Positions 23,701-29,849 of a DNA stretch of 64,000 bases are shown here, piece by piece. How positions within the stretch are numbered: position 1 is the first letter of the stretch; each line of letters begins with the position of its first letter. The position numbers were made by a program, and so were the translations under genes. The notes under the pieces were generated by a model. That model had not been told where the DNA came from. It ran no database searches and saw nothing but the letters and a program-made list of their open reading frames with translations. Source of the stretch: Achatina immaculata (Eukaryota; Mollusca; Gastropoda; Stylommatophora; Achatinidae); contig CM019715.1 of assembly GCA_009760885.1 (NCBI GenBank), positions 19,892,503-19,956,502 of the forward strand, read 5' to 3'.

Positions 23701-25821
23701 CCTGGTGACATTATCTAGTCCTGGTGTCTTTTTTGCTTGAATCTGAGTGCACTTCGAACTTTTTTCCAATGCTGCCAGTCCTTCATTATTAGTGTTGATA
23801 CTGAGCTGCTCATTTCTCTGGTCACTTTTCAGGTCCTCTTATGAGCTCTATCCATCTCTCCATGATTTCTTCTTTTTTTTTTCTATAATAATTTTATCGT
23901 CCTTTGCCTTCAAACAGCCTGTTACTCTGCTCCTTTTTTCCCCACAGAGTTCTTTTATCTTTTCATGAAAGTCTTTGTCATTACGTCACCTTGTTCTAAC
24001 AGTCCACTTTCTTATTTCTTTGTTAATCTCTTTATACATTGGCTATTTTTGCTCTTTCTTTCCTTCTCCACTAATTCCATAATATCATCTATCATTCATT
24101 TATTCTCAGCTTGTTTATGTGCCTTTGGTACTGGTGCCTCTAATGCTGGGTAGAATGACTCTTTTAAGGATTTATCATTTACATCCTGAAATAATATTTC
24201 ATAATCTGATAATGCATCATATTTTTTTTAGCTTGTAAACTAAATTTCTCTTTTGCTTATCTGTTTATAACTCTTCTATATCTATTTTCGCTTCCGGGTG
24301 ACGTAGAAGACGGCGGGAGCTTTTTAACGCTCTCGCCGGCATACTTGGTATGATTCTTCTGCGTCGCCACACATCGTAAAACGGGAGTTGGGCGTGAGGC
24401 CAACAACCTCATCCTGAGATCCATCTAGAGGCGACTCTATATGGGAAAAAACCCTGTCGTTATGGAATCTTGCAACAGTTGTAACCGAACATCAAGATCA
24501 CCAACTCTGCATGCCGTTACATTGAGAAGCCAGATTAGTGGGCATGTCATCACTTGATGAAGTTGAAAGACTCGCCGAGAATAGGAAAACTTGGCAAATA
24601 ACTATGCGAGCCCCGTGTGACGTTTAACGGCACAGGAAGGATGAAAGAAAGATATCTATTTTAAGTTCCTAGTCATTATTTTTATTGTTTTTAATTTAAC
24701 CTTAACTTTGCTGTTAGTAAGACTATAATCTATATAGTTTCAGGTCCTGTCTGAACTTTTCCAGGTTTAGCCTTTTAGACGTTCCTGTTACCATGTTTTG
24801 CCAATGACTGCATTGTGGCTTTTTGCTCACAGTCAGTTTGTCTCTTCTGTCTCAGTGCTTTTCAAGACCCTAACCTCCTCCTACATGTACTTCTGACTGG
24901 TTTCTTACCTCTAGCAGCTCTTCCCGGACGAGTTAATTGCACTATCTAAGTGATTATAAAATTTTTCTGCCTCCTCTGAGTTATGTGTTGTTGGGGCATA
25001 CGCCTGTATGATATTGACATTGACTGGTCTATATATATATAATTTGATATCAATGTCTGACATTGAACAGTGTCCAGTAACAGTACCTGAAATGTTCTTG
25101 TCCTCGACAATTGCCACAGTTCTCTGACTAGATTCTCCCTACGAACAGACAATTTTATGATCTCTTGAACCTGTTCTTCTAGCCTCATAAGTCTTGTTTA
25201 ATCTCTGCTTTCCTGTACAACACTTTCTCTTCCCCATCCCCGCTGGTTTTCATTTTACCCATGATCCAGTGCCCCTAGTCCCTAGACTGACAATTTTCTT
25301 TCTCTCTCGCACAGCATCATACTGATGGCCTGGCCTACTTGACGAATCCTACCAGGTTATACTGCACCACTGGAGCATCCCTTTACATCGTTACCATTAT
25401 TCGTGAAGAATGTTTGACATAGGAATGCACCGCGGTGGTTTCCCTTTGCCTTTGGTTCGGTTTGTGTAAGGGTTTCTCCTCCAGCTTTTACTTTAAGAGA
25501 TTACCCATGGGTCAGGGCAGTATCTGTTTTAGTCTGTTGCTGTTTAATCAGATATTCACATTGAACTCTGTATCTAGAAGTCGTTCTAGTTTTAGTCTAA
25601 AGTCAGAAGCTCAGGCTTTTCCTTACAGGTCAATTAAACATTAAAATTAAATATGCTGATTGACATACAGTCTGAGGTAACACAATTGTGCACAGACCAG
25701 ACAAGAGAGAAAGACAGATCAAGAGAGGTTACTTACCAAATACGAACGAAATGAGGGGAAAAGCGGCGATTAAGACAATGATCATGCTAAAGTTCGAGTT
25801 CTTTTCATATGTGACCGCCAT
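5587..25821 (-). CDS. Duox: Dual oxidase (Duox), 5' part: six exons, peroxidase-like domain
   Basis: Joined exons: 25737-25821, 16815-16895, 14477-14647, 7973-8160, 6229-6424, 5587-5753 (85, 81, 171, 188, 196 and 167 nt; 888 nt = 296 codons, no internal stop). All introns have GT..AG ends; phases after exons 1-6 are 1,1,1,0,1,0. Motifs in order: an N-terminal hydrophobic signal, QRFDGWYNNPLNPSWGG (exon 2), PNPRRISNDLFG and TALFAFFG (exon 3), CPVEVIDVPVPRGDPDFDPD and SPNNPRRQ (exon 4), SSFIDGSFLYGKS (exon 5), and DAFENPAVLVLSLLFYRYHN (exon 6). This order is that of the haem-peroxidase-like domain of DUOX enzymes, which are membrane NADPH oxidases that release hydrogen peroxide outside the cell. 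The EF-hand, transmembrane and FAD/NADPH parts are not in the window; no further exon was found between 5586 and 1. Introns are 8841, 2167, 6316, 1548 and 475 bp and carry most of the transposons listed. Family assignment is firm; exact exon ends are by eye. Confidence 0.9.
6229..6424 (-). CDS. Duox: Duox exon 5: FIDGSFLYG motif
   Basis: Acceptor GTGTTTCAG|ATCAAC and donor CTATGGC|GTAAGA bound 196 nt (residues 176-241). SSFIDGSFLYGKS matches the W-(L/I)-DGS-x-(I/L)-YG signature shared by animal haem peroxidases; GTGKMACEDRWGKFP follows. The last base begins an Arg codon completed by exon 6. Confidence 0.88.
6425..6802. other. Duox intron 4, unassigned part
   Basis: AT-rich sequence between exon 5 and an L-B insertion. 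It holds no coding signal I can support. The repeated phrase 'aaaactg(t/c)tggcttt' at about 6661 and 6778 suggests an old partial duplication. Confidence 0.4.
6803..7735 (+). mobile_element. L-B (RTE-like LINE) C-terminal copy, split by RptA
   Basis: It parallels the L-B copy at 20600-21310: SLNKKKTEAMVVSKK near 6850, YLGTIITADGKC near 6960, ILWNRSISKETRL, then, after the RptA insertion, GKTEGRRDRGRQREKLLDGL and a W-R-E-M-I-T-C-A-T-R end. Stops and frame changes make it non-functional. It lies in Duox intron 4, antisense to the gene. Confidence 0.82.
7318..7516 (+). repeat. RptA 3' fragment (199 bp) inserted in L-B with target-site duplication
   Basis: The 13-bp sequence gtaggacattttc flanks it at 7305-7317 and 7517-7529. 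Removing the insert restores the L-B sequence as seen at 21092-21115. The insert matches the end of RptA copies 1 and 3 and finishes with 'gaatgaagaaagagaagaa'. It shows that RptA moves as a 5'-truncating retroposon with a purine-rich 3' end. Confidence 0.85.
7973..8160 (-). CDS. Duox: Duox exon 4: CP-x-E and GDPDFDPD motifs
   Basis: Acceptor ATTCAG|GTCTGATT and donor GAGACAG|GTAATT bound 188 nt (residues 113-175). The exon holds the helix after FFG (LIVQREIL), then CPVEVIDVPVPRGDPDFDPD, IMPYERSSYE and SPNNPRRQ, all in DUOX order. By eye the site of the distal His of true peroxidases is an Arg here. An apparent longer open frame (to 8464) is intron sequence with GTG/GCA trinucleotide repeats. 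Confidence 0.88.
8208..8250 (-). repeat. SINE-A tail fragment
   Basis: 'ggtaatcctgtcgtgccc' and 'gaggcacatagggatatggt' match the 3' part of the SINE-A copies at 22501 and 30869. It is truncated after about 43 bp, in Duox intron 3. Confidence 0.75.
8281..8380. repeat. Trinucleotide microsatellite (GTG/GTA then CAG/TAG)
   Basis: Runs of gtg and gta units pass into cag and tag units. It is intronic; it produces a long low-complexity open frame on the minus strand next to Duox exon 4 that is not coding. Confidence 0.85.
8628..9464 (-). mobile_element. L-A C-terminal copy with target-site duplication
   Basis: Minus-strand L-A 3' end: YLNVKKTKLMTADKTNKEAE (near 9310), then FECK, the KRK..W segment and a 3' end at 8628. 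The 9-bp sequence cagagagat flanks it (8619-8627 and 9465-9473). The piece includes a small internal duplication near 9130-9200 of 'aatagatgtcctccta'. It is in Duox intron 3 in the same orientation as the gene. Confidence 0.83.
9474..9799. other. Unassigned intronic stretch with a poly-A run
   Basis: An A12 run sits at about 9481. The remainder shows no coding or repeat match that I recognise. Confidence 0.4.
9800..10108 (-). mobile_element. L-B-like C-terminal fragment
   Basis: Read on the minus strand it gives the L-B tail order: a G-R-V-L-R-R-G-K-like segment, GKGEGGRQRNKILGGL and a W-L-W-K end, with differences from the other L-B copies. It is joined directly to an L-D fragment. Confidence 0.65.
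10109..10880 (-). mobile_element. L-D C-terminal copy
   Basis: The frame is open over 10630-10256: MSFKNLENIWNSKVINIKTK, FNSNVISTLIYACESWKSS, NSFENKCLRKIIGINWNEFK, then CDEKKRSENTK. Upstream (10640-10880) it continues with a G-D-T-R-K-E-like segment and RT-thumb sequence. The 3' end at 10109 carries the 'ggacgtaagat' form of the L-D tail. Confidence 0.82.
10881..11459. other. Duox intron 3, unassigned part
   Basis: AT-rich, with no element I recognise. It separates two LINE copies of opposite orientation. Confidence 0.4.
11460..13770 (+). mobile_element. L-A copy (linker, RT and C-terminus), split by a minisatellite element
   Basis: Linker at 11478-11900 (aligns with 4490-4128 minus), then LEEKEPEPTIEEVLWAIKNL and GKSPGCDEITAEFIKAGG (12030-12140), RTVALISHASKILLKII (12270-12325), the QQVHQGCILSPYLFNMYTEN box (12640-12690), and, after the 226-bp interruption, RYADDTVLL (13030) and the C-terminus to 13770 with a (gact)n tail. 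Many frameshifts and an in-frame stop at 12199. It is antisense to Duox within intron 3. Confidence 0.85.
12747..12972 (+). repeat. Minisatellite-bearing element (23-bp units) inside L-A
   Basis: A unique head (cttaatcatctctggatatg .. gttcttgacttgaata) is followed by about seven 23-bp units of the type gtcaatataccatgactagg+ata. The same head and array occur at 32391-32505. The flanking 29 bp of L-A is present on both sides (12718-12746 and 12973-13001) with one mismatch. This looks like a small mobile element with a tandem core, or a duplication that captured it. Confidence 0.7.
13771..14476. other. Duox intron 3, proximal part, no feature seen
   Basis: AT-rich sequence between the L-A copy and exon 3. 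An A12 run is near 14408. No coding, repeat family or conserved site is recognisable. Confidence 0.45.
14477..14647 (-). CDS. Duox: Duox exon 3: NPR..SN and LFAFFG motifs
   Basis: Acceptor TTTCAAG|GTCGACC and donor TTTTTTG|GTAGGT bound 171 nt (residues 56-113). It contains PSGWDRPNPRRISNDLFG and NKRNLTALFAFFG, matching the stretch that leads to the haem-pocket helix. Two N-glycosylation sequons are visible (N-I-T near the start and N-L-T near the end), as expected for an ectodomain. Confidence 0.88.
14893..15806 (-). mobile_element. L-D copy inserted in L-C and itself split by SINE-B
   Basis: 3' end 'cttacatccttcccatg' at 14893, C-terminal part to about 15303, then SINE-B, then the segment at 15575-15806 that matches 10555-10790 of another L-D copy. 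A possible 6-bp duplication (gtacat) flanks the whole insertion. Confidence 0.8.
15307..15574 (+). mobile_element. SINE-B, tRNA-derived, copy 1
   Basis: The head has a box A-like 'gtagctaaatcgctaaaga' and a good box B, 'gggttcaatcctgg', about 50 bp apart, as in tRNA-derived Pol III promoters. The body includes 'agacctctgggtgtcatgac' and 'gtgtcaggagtttaagtggg', a G-run, and ends 'gagagtttcctgcatac'. The same element occurs inverted at 41167-41392. It interrupts an L-D LINE in Duox intron 2. Confidence 0.8.
16336..16814. other. Duox intron 2 next to exon 2, no feature seen
   Basis: No element or coding signal found, apart from the exon 2 donor at the right edge. Confidence 0.4.
16815..16895 (-). 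CDS. Duox: Duox exon 2: QRFDGWYNN motif
   Basis: Acceptor CCTAGCAG|GTGTTG and donor GTGTAG|GTAAGT bound 81 nt (residues 29-56). The peptide VEVKEIPVQRFDGWYNNPLN begins the DUOX peroxidase-like domain; the RFDGWYNN core is close to invariant in DUOX proteins. Phase 1 on both sides. A nearby alternative acceptor (CTAG, three bases upstream) would add one residue. Confidence 0.88.
16896..17436. other. Duox intron 1, 3' end, no feature seen
   Basis: AT-rich sequence upstream of the exon 2 acceptor (in gene direction). No repeat family recognised. Confidence 0.4.
17437..17650 (-). mobile_element. SINE-A, diverged copy
   Basis: Order of blocks follows SINE-A read backwards: 'tggtgttagtgtctatattt', 'ggtcagcatcacacctgcc', 'cccagaaggagcc', and a decayed tRNA-like head near 17610-17650. 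It lacks the 'ggcatgacaggatta' tail. Clearly older than the copies at 22489 and 30669. Confidence 0.7.
17690..19085 (-). mobile_element. L-F (RTE-like LINE), badly decayed
   Basis: Minus-strand peptides in several frames: IPKKG-like RT lead-in near 19060, an R-V-L-R-G-S-L-like segment near 18990, a D-T-V-x-L region near 18600, then ITVLFRNDVIVWLETW and NKYEDIHESEGK (18300-18230), and R-R-K-L-Q-Q-I-S (18180). The segment order is that of an RTE-like RT to C-terminus, but there is no long open frame. Confidence 0.6.
19493..21319 (+). mobile_element. L-B copy inserted in L-C, itself split by L-E
   Basis: tgatactt lies at both ends (19485-19492 and 21320-21327). Coding order: EEQCGFVEGKGTSNAIY (to 19580), then after L-E, TLRKLKKSSIEVK, RMLEDINIDRKDLKLIKNIY, QGCVLSPDLFSLYSKNIMRN, a degenerate 'H-A-D-E' in place of YADD, GYLSLNKKKTE-like, ILCNRSISMETRFRVLKCYI, and the C-terminus ending with (ttga)n at 21303-21323. 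Open for 143 codons at 20288-20719. Confidence 0.84.
19581..20187 (-). mobile_element. L-E (RTE-like LINE) 3' fragment with 12-bp target-site duplication
   Basis: The flanks aatgccatatat at 19569-19580 and 20188-20199 are identical, and joining them restores the L-B reading NAIYTLR. The insert encodes YLGSRVVENGDSTEDINSRL, LYGSECWKITKTIENKLNSF, MGHVLRMTDNSLPKTALRW and a final W-K-T-L-A-E-A-P, then a (ag)n tail next to the 3' flank. Confidence 0.9.
22101..23257 (+). mobile_element. L-A copy inserted in L-C, split by SINE-A
   Basis: Begins in the RT box (LFNLYTENIIRNVREDVDKE) and runs through RYANDTAVLST (YADD degraded to YAND), the SINE-A insertion, ETWTLNKTAEKH-like sequence (with K for E) and the KRK..W segment to a (gact)n tail at about 23244-23258. 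The flanks (tggtgtctc and tggtatccc) look like a decayed duplication of L-C. Confidence 0.8.
22489..22749 (-). mobile_element. SINE-A, near full-length, with 15-bp target-site duplication
   Basis: Flanked by attcaaaaagtaaaa at 22474-22488 and 22750-22764. On the minus strand the head reads 'gtggcgaagtggttagtgca' (box A-like) and about 40 bp later 'gggttcgaatccggc' (box B), followed by a body ending 'ggcatgacaggattacctt' and a poly-T/A tract. tRNA-derived SINE structure is clear. Confidence 0.9.
23385..23630 (+). mobile_element. L-D 3' fragment, plus strand
   Basis: SENSKISYQVEHNRPKKKRS is visible in plus-strand frame, followed by the L-D terminal segment and 'ggaaggatgtaagatttaag' tail. This is the opposite orientation to the other long L-D pieces. 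Confidence 0.78.
23640..25195 (-). mobile_element. L-G (RTE-like LINE), endonuclease end and linker, decayed
   Basis: Minus-strand endonuclease-type peptide at 25117-24911: DKNISGTVTGHCSMSDIDIK then VNVNIIQAYAPTTHNSEEAE, the 'Q-x-Y-A-P-T' step of LINE endonucleases. The part at 24280-23650 resembles the EN-RT linker with frame breaks. It is interrupted by the repeat pieces at 24285-24650. Confidence 0.65.
24285..24650 (+). repeat. Composite: unassigned GC-richer repeat plus an L-D 3' fragment
   Basis: 24285-24500 is GC-richer than its surroundings and ends with 'gttgtaaccgaacatcaaga'; I do not recognise it. From about 24515 it is an L-D end: SQISGHVIT-like, DEVERLAENRKTWQITMRAP-like sequence and a 'ggaaggatgaaagaaag' tail. 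Confidence 0.55.
25196..25736. other. Duox intron 1, 5' end, no feature seen
   Basis: The exon 1 donor GTAAGT is at 25736-25731. The rest has no repeat family or coding signal that I recognise. Confidence 0.4.
25737..25821 (-). CDS. Duox: Duox exon 1: start codon and signal peptide
   Basis: The ATG at 25821-25819 opens MAVTYEKNSNF followed by a strongly hydrophobic stretch (MIIVLIAAFPLISFVF), a good secretory signal for a protein whose N-terminus is extracellular. The donor site reads TTTG|GTAAGT. The frame stays open upstream to 26136, but that extension translates a CA/C microsatellite and has no signal character, so this Met is preferred. Exon 1 ends one base into a Gly codon that exon 2 completes. 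The 5' UTR and transcription start are not identified. Confidence 0.8.
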
Positions 25822-27024
25822 ATTTGCTGTTGGAGTTAGTCTGCGGAGAAAAATAAAAAGACTGAAGAACAGTGGAACCAACTGGCGGAGAGTACAGTCT
25901 AAATTTCTTCTGTCAAAAATTATTCTTTCTATTGAAGTTGCCTTGTTTGTCATCACCCCCCCCCCCCCACACACACACACACAGACGTACACACGCACCC
26001 ACACACAGGTGGTTTCCTTCACTTGAATTAGCATACAAATTATTTTAGATGCCTCTCTGTACATTAACTGGTAAACATGAGTTTGGAGGCAAACTCTCAT
26101 TACACTAGACAGATAGAGAGCCAGGAACTGCGACACTATCCATACATTAACTCGATGCTTCCTGCTGTGATGTAGTATTCAGTACACATAAACTCAGCTC
26201 TGCTAGTCAGTTCTTTACCATATCCTTGACTTGCAATTTTTCCAGTGAGCAATAACCAAATGCAGTCATTCCAGTAAGTACGGGCAAAAATATTAATTAC
26301 GATTGTACAAAACATCCAAGGGTATTAGTAAAGTTTGACCATTTACAAGGACACATACAGATCCATGAAATCTCGTAACGAAGAGGATGATTCAAATGCT
26401 AATGGTGAGAACAAAGCTGAAACTAAAAACAAATGTTCTACCAAGTTTATTGTTGGTATAAATGAATAATAAATATTAAAAAGATTACATCAAAGAACTC
26501 ATATTCCAGCACAGAAAACATAAGTTGGCGATCTCATGGTTATTAAGTGCCTGACGCCAGTTCTGATATTATTTAATATACCAAATGTATGCACTGATTC
26601 AAAGTCAGCACACTAGAGGATTAATTGACGTTTTCTTTATCATGGCAACGAAGCACTTTTATCATGTTAGATTATTTTGGAGGTCATTTGTTGCGTACAC
26701 ATTGTTGAATCATACTGGATAATGAATTTTGTTTCGTTGTTGAGGAAAATAATCTAGGTTAATCCATTTGCATGGTGAATTAAATACCCACTCACTCACA
26801 CCCATCCAAGCACGCACGTACACACACACACGCACGCACGCGCGCGCGCACACACACACACACAGGTGAGAGATGTGACTTCTATGCACACTGAGAAATA
26901 AATCATATAATATAGCAATTTATATCGTATAAGTGCAATTTTTATACAGATGATTTTTTATTTCTTTTATATTGTGAATATTTTGTGATTATTACTTTGT
27001 CCAGTCTGGACTTTTGGTTTCTGA
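25822..27024. promoter_or_regulatory. Region upstream of Duox exon 1, with two dinucleotide microsatellites
   Basis: The promoter and 5' UTR probably lie here, by position only; no TATA box, initiator or 5' exon could be fixed. A C-run with (ac)n is at 25957-25983, about 140 bp upstream of the start codon, and a (ca)n/(cg)n tract at 26810-26866 can form alternating purine-pyrimidine DNA. Confidence 0.3.
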
Positions 27025-27143
27025 CTTTTGTTATTGTTTGACAGTCCTTACGGTTCTTAGGACAGGTTCTACGGCGAGGCAAGCTAGAATACATGTACAC
27101 TGTGAAACAGGAAAGACAGAAGGCAAAAGAAACCGATATAGAC

Positions 27144-27190
<47 letters not shown>

Positions 27191-27310
27191 CTGGACGGAT
27201 TAACTAGATGACACGGACAAAGAACACCAGCACAGCTTATAATCAGCACTCGGAGCAGGGAATTGTGGGAAAGCATGATAGCGAACGCCAGCCGGCAGGG
27301 CAACAGATAG
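27025..27310 (+). mobile_element. L-B C-terminal fragment with an (AG)n expansion in its coding sequence
   Basis: Plus-strand order matches L-B: GQVLRRGKLEY-like (27060), a G-K-T-E-G segment, then a long (ag)n tract at about 27146-27186 exactly where other copies have GRQREK codons, followed by KLDGLTR, and ending L-W-E-S-M-I-A-N-A-S-R-Q-G. It lies upstream of Duox. Confidence 0.8.
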
Positions 27311-27719
27311 TCAGACTTTGTCCAGTGATGGTACAGATGATCAAACTGTGATGGGATAACTGACTGTCATGGTTTTTCTTATGTCCACGGACTAGACATG
27401 GAGATCCAGTAGTATGAACCCCTTCCATCCAGCTGCTTGACTTCTTAATATCATCCGCCATGACCAGGACCACATCTGTCTCGATTTCGGCTTCTGAAGA
27501 TCAGCCTGGATGAGATGAGGTCAGTGAGAACTTCGACTGACCAACCCTGCAAATCTTTACTAAGAGGATGATCGGGCTGAGCAATAAACGAAACTTTGAA
27601 TGTGTTTATTAAGCCAAATACAGATCTGTGTGGGTTTTGCTTGGTTCATACGTGGAAATCATTGTAAAATGCGTTTATAAAGTTGGATGTAGAAGCGGTT
27701 CTAAGGAATGTAATAGCCG
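27311..27719. other. No feature recognised
   Basis: Mixed-composition sequence between an L-B fragment and RptA. No coding or repeat match seen. Confidence 0.35.
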
Positions 27720-28700
27720 GAGGTGGGGTTGGGGATATGCTCTCCACTCCAATTAAATGTCTCCATGGCGTGCGTCTCAAATAGCCTCTGACAGTCTAAG
27801 TCCAGCTCCTGACCTTCTCGTGGCAGAACTGTTTAAACTGACAGGAGAAGGGGCAAAGGTGAATATCTGGCGCCTGAAAACTAGACGCTTCGGGTAGATG
27901 AGACCCGTTAGTCATGGTTGGTAGCTCATCTGAGAGAAGGAAAACTCTGATTTCAAACCCGCTGCTAGCAAGATTCTTCAGCTGCCGTGCGTGGGGTGAA
28001 ACTCCTCCAGGCCAATGAAGAAAAATGCGATTAGGGTTGCCGCGTGGCGGCGCTGTGAAAAAGGTGAAAGAAAGGATTAAGTGAAGCTAATCGGTATGGC
28101 CAGTAGTCTCGCTGTGAGGGCTACTCATACCACGGTACCTCTGCTCTAGAGACTGGGCACGTCCTATACACACCCATACTGGGCCAATATGGCTAAACCG
28201 GCTCAATCCAGGGGCGAAACTTGATGGCTACGCATATCACGGTCTAGAAGTCGGTCACGCCCTATGTACACCCATAATGGGATAATACGCTTAAACGGGC
28301 TTAACCCAGGAGTGAAACTCACTAGTGGCGAGGATTCGTCTTCCTCGACAAAAGCTCCATCCTGGTCACCACCAGGAAGGGTAGCGGCCACGACCACAAA
28401 ATGCTGAAGTTGGAGACACTGGATCGGTGCAGTCTAGACAGGCAACCACCTCTCACCCGATGGGGGATATACTGATATCCAAAACACGTCGAGGTTTTCC
28501 TGTGAGAAAGTCCAACTCTAAACTGGTGCAACGAAAACCACAGAGCGTCACGCAATGCCGCTTCTGTGACCCACCGAGAATATAAGCCCAAGCCCCACGA
28601 TGCTCTGAGCCTCCATCCTAAATGAGACTGTTGCGAAAACCACAGGAGTAAACTCAGTAGGATCACGGGGCGATCTTGATGGTAGAAGCGAACGAAGAAG
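27720..28700 (+). repeat. RptA copy 3, longest uninterrupted copy
   Basis: Collinear with copy 1 from about 27950: 'cgctgctagcaagattctt', 'aactcctccaggccaatgaa', 'ggctcaatccaggggcgaaa', the 'gacaaaagctccatcctggt' block, one 89-bp unit, and the 3' end 'gtagaagcgaacgaagaaga' near 28700. The part at 27720-27950 probably belongs to it as well but is absent from copy 1 because the window starts too late. No long ORF. Confidence 0.65.
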
Positions 28701-29849
28701 AATGATGTAGAAGCTAGTATAAATGATGCAACGATTTTTGAGGCGGTGAAGGAGTGGCATTCATTTCACTTTAAGAAGAAATATTAGCTGTAGCGATAAG
28801 TATAATTAGCACTCGCTGTTCAGCTGCAAGCAATTTTAAGAAATGAACACTTTCACAGTATGTAACAGTATAGGATTAGGGAATAGGGTTAAACATATAA
28901 AAAAAAAAGGTAGTAGTCTCCCTTGCAGAGCTAAGTTTGGATTGTAGGCGTGCAGCGGAAAAATCCGCTTTAAAGGGCATGCATTTGTACTGGTAATGAA
29001 CGCATTGGTAGAAGCAGACGATATTAGAAAGAGCAGACGACGTAGAAAAGCAACGGTTAGGACCGACATAAGTGAGAACCCTTTAAAATGTAGATTTAGA
29101 AAATTTCCTTGATAGTAGTTAGCTGGGCTGTCGTAATGATAGTAAGTAAACTGTAGTCTGTCCTTATAGAAATACTTAGTAGTTGTCAAGATTTGTCCGT
29201 TTTAGAACCGTTTCTCAGATTTATTAGTTTCGAGTGTAGAATATCTGTAACAAGCAATGTTCGTCATCATCTTTTTGTAGTAGAAGTCGTCCCAATGGCG
29301 ACGACAAGTCACCCGGACACCATCTCATGTTATTATAAAACTTCATTAGTCATTTCACATACTCCCACTCTGGCAACATCCACAACAAATGGCTTTCATT
29401 AATAAATTTGATTTCTCCTGTAGTACCCGGAATTAGTTGGTCGTTCATTTATGTTGTAGCGCAGCTGTAAGGTGACAAGTGTAGGTGATCTCTCTACACA
29501 ATCCACAGTCGTGTATGAACTCTGCCTTAATTGTTCCTGGATTATGTAATGTTACACAGAGAATATCAATGTAACGGAAACGAGGCTGCTAGATCAATCA
29601 CAGAGCCCAAAGTCTTCAACAAGTCAACAGTTACAGACATCGGTATAAAAGAAGAAAACAATCAAGACTACATCATTAGATGTATAACAATCAAGAGTAC
29701 ATCATTAGAGGCATAATGATTCGCCTCTACAGAAGTAGCACCAAATAAACTCTAAGTATTTCTTTGGCAGTTTCATTTATCTAATCGCCTCACGTTTGTT
29801 TCTCTGTATACTTACTCTACATAATTGAATATACGGAGGATATTGAAAC
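28701..29849. other. No gene recognised
   Basis: Contains short open frames on both strands (for example 29193-29402 and 29531-29716) with no recognisable motif and no splice or domain support. A local duplication 'acatcattag' is seen near 29672 and 29700. Confidence 0.4.

Noticed and set aside
25822..26136. Upstream in-frame extension of Duox exon 1 to an earlier Met
   Set aside because: It translates a CA/C microsatellite and lacks signal-peptide character; the Met at 25821 gives a proper N-terminus.
1..28700. RptA copies as LTRs of one large element
   Set aside because: Copies 1 and 3 are direct repeats 27 kb apart, but they enclose most of Duox and end in a retroposon-like tail; no TG..CA ends, primer site or gag/pol found.
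29193..29716. Short ORFs as a gene upstream of Duox
   Set aside because: Low information, no motif, no linked exon.
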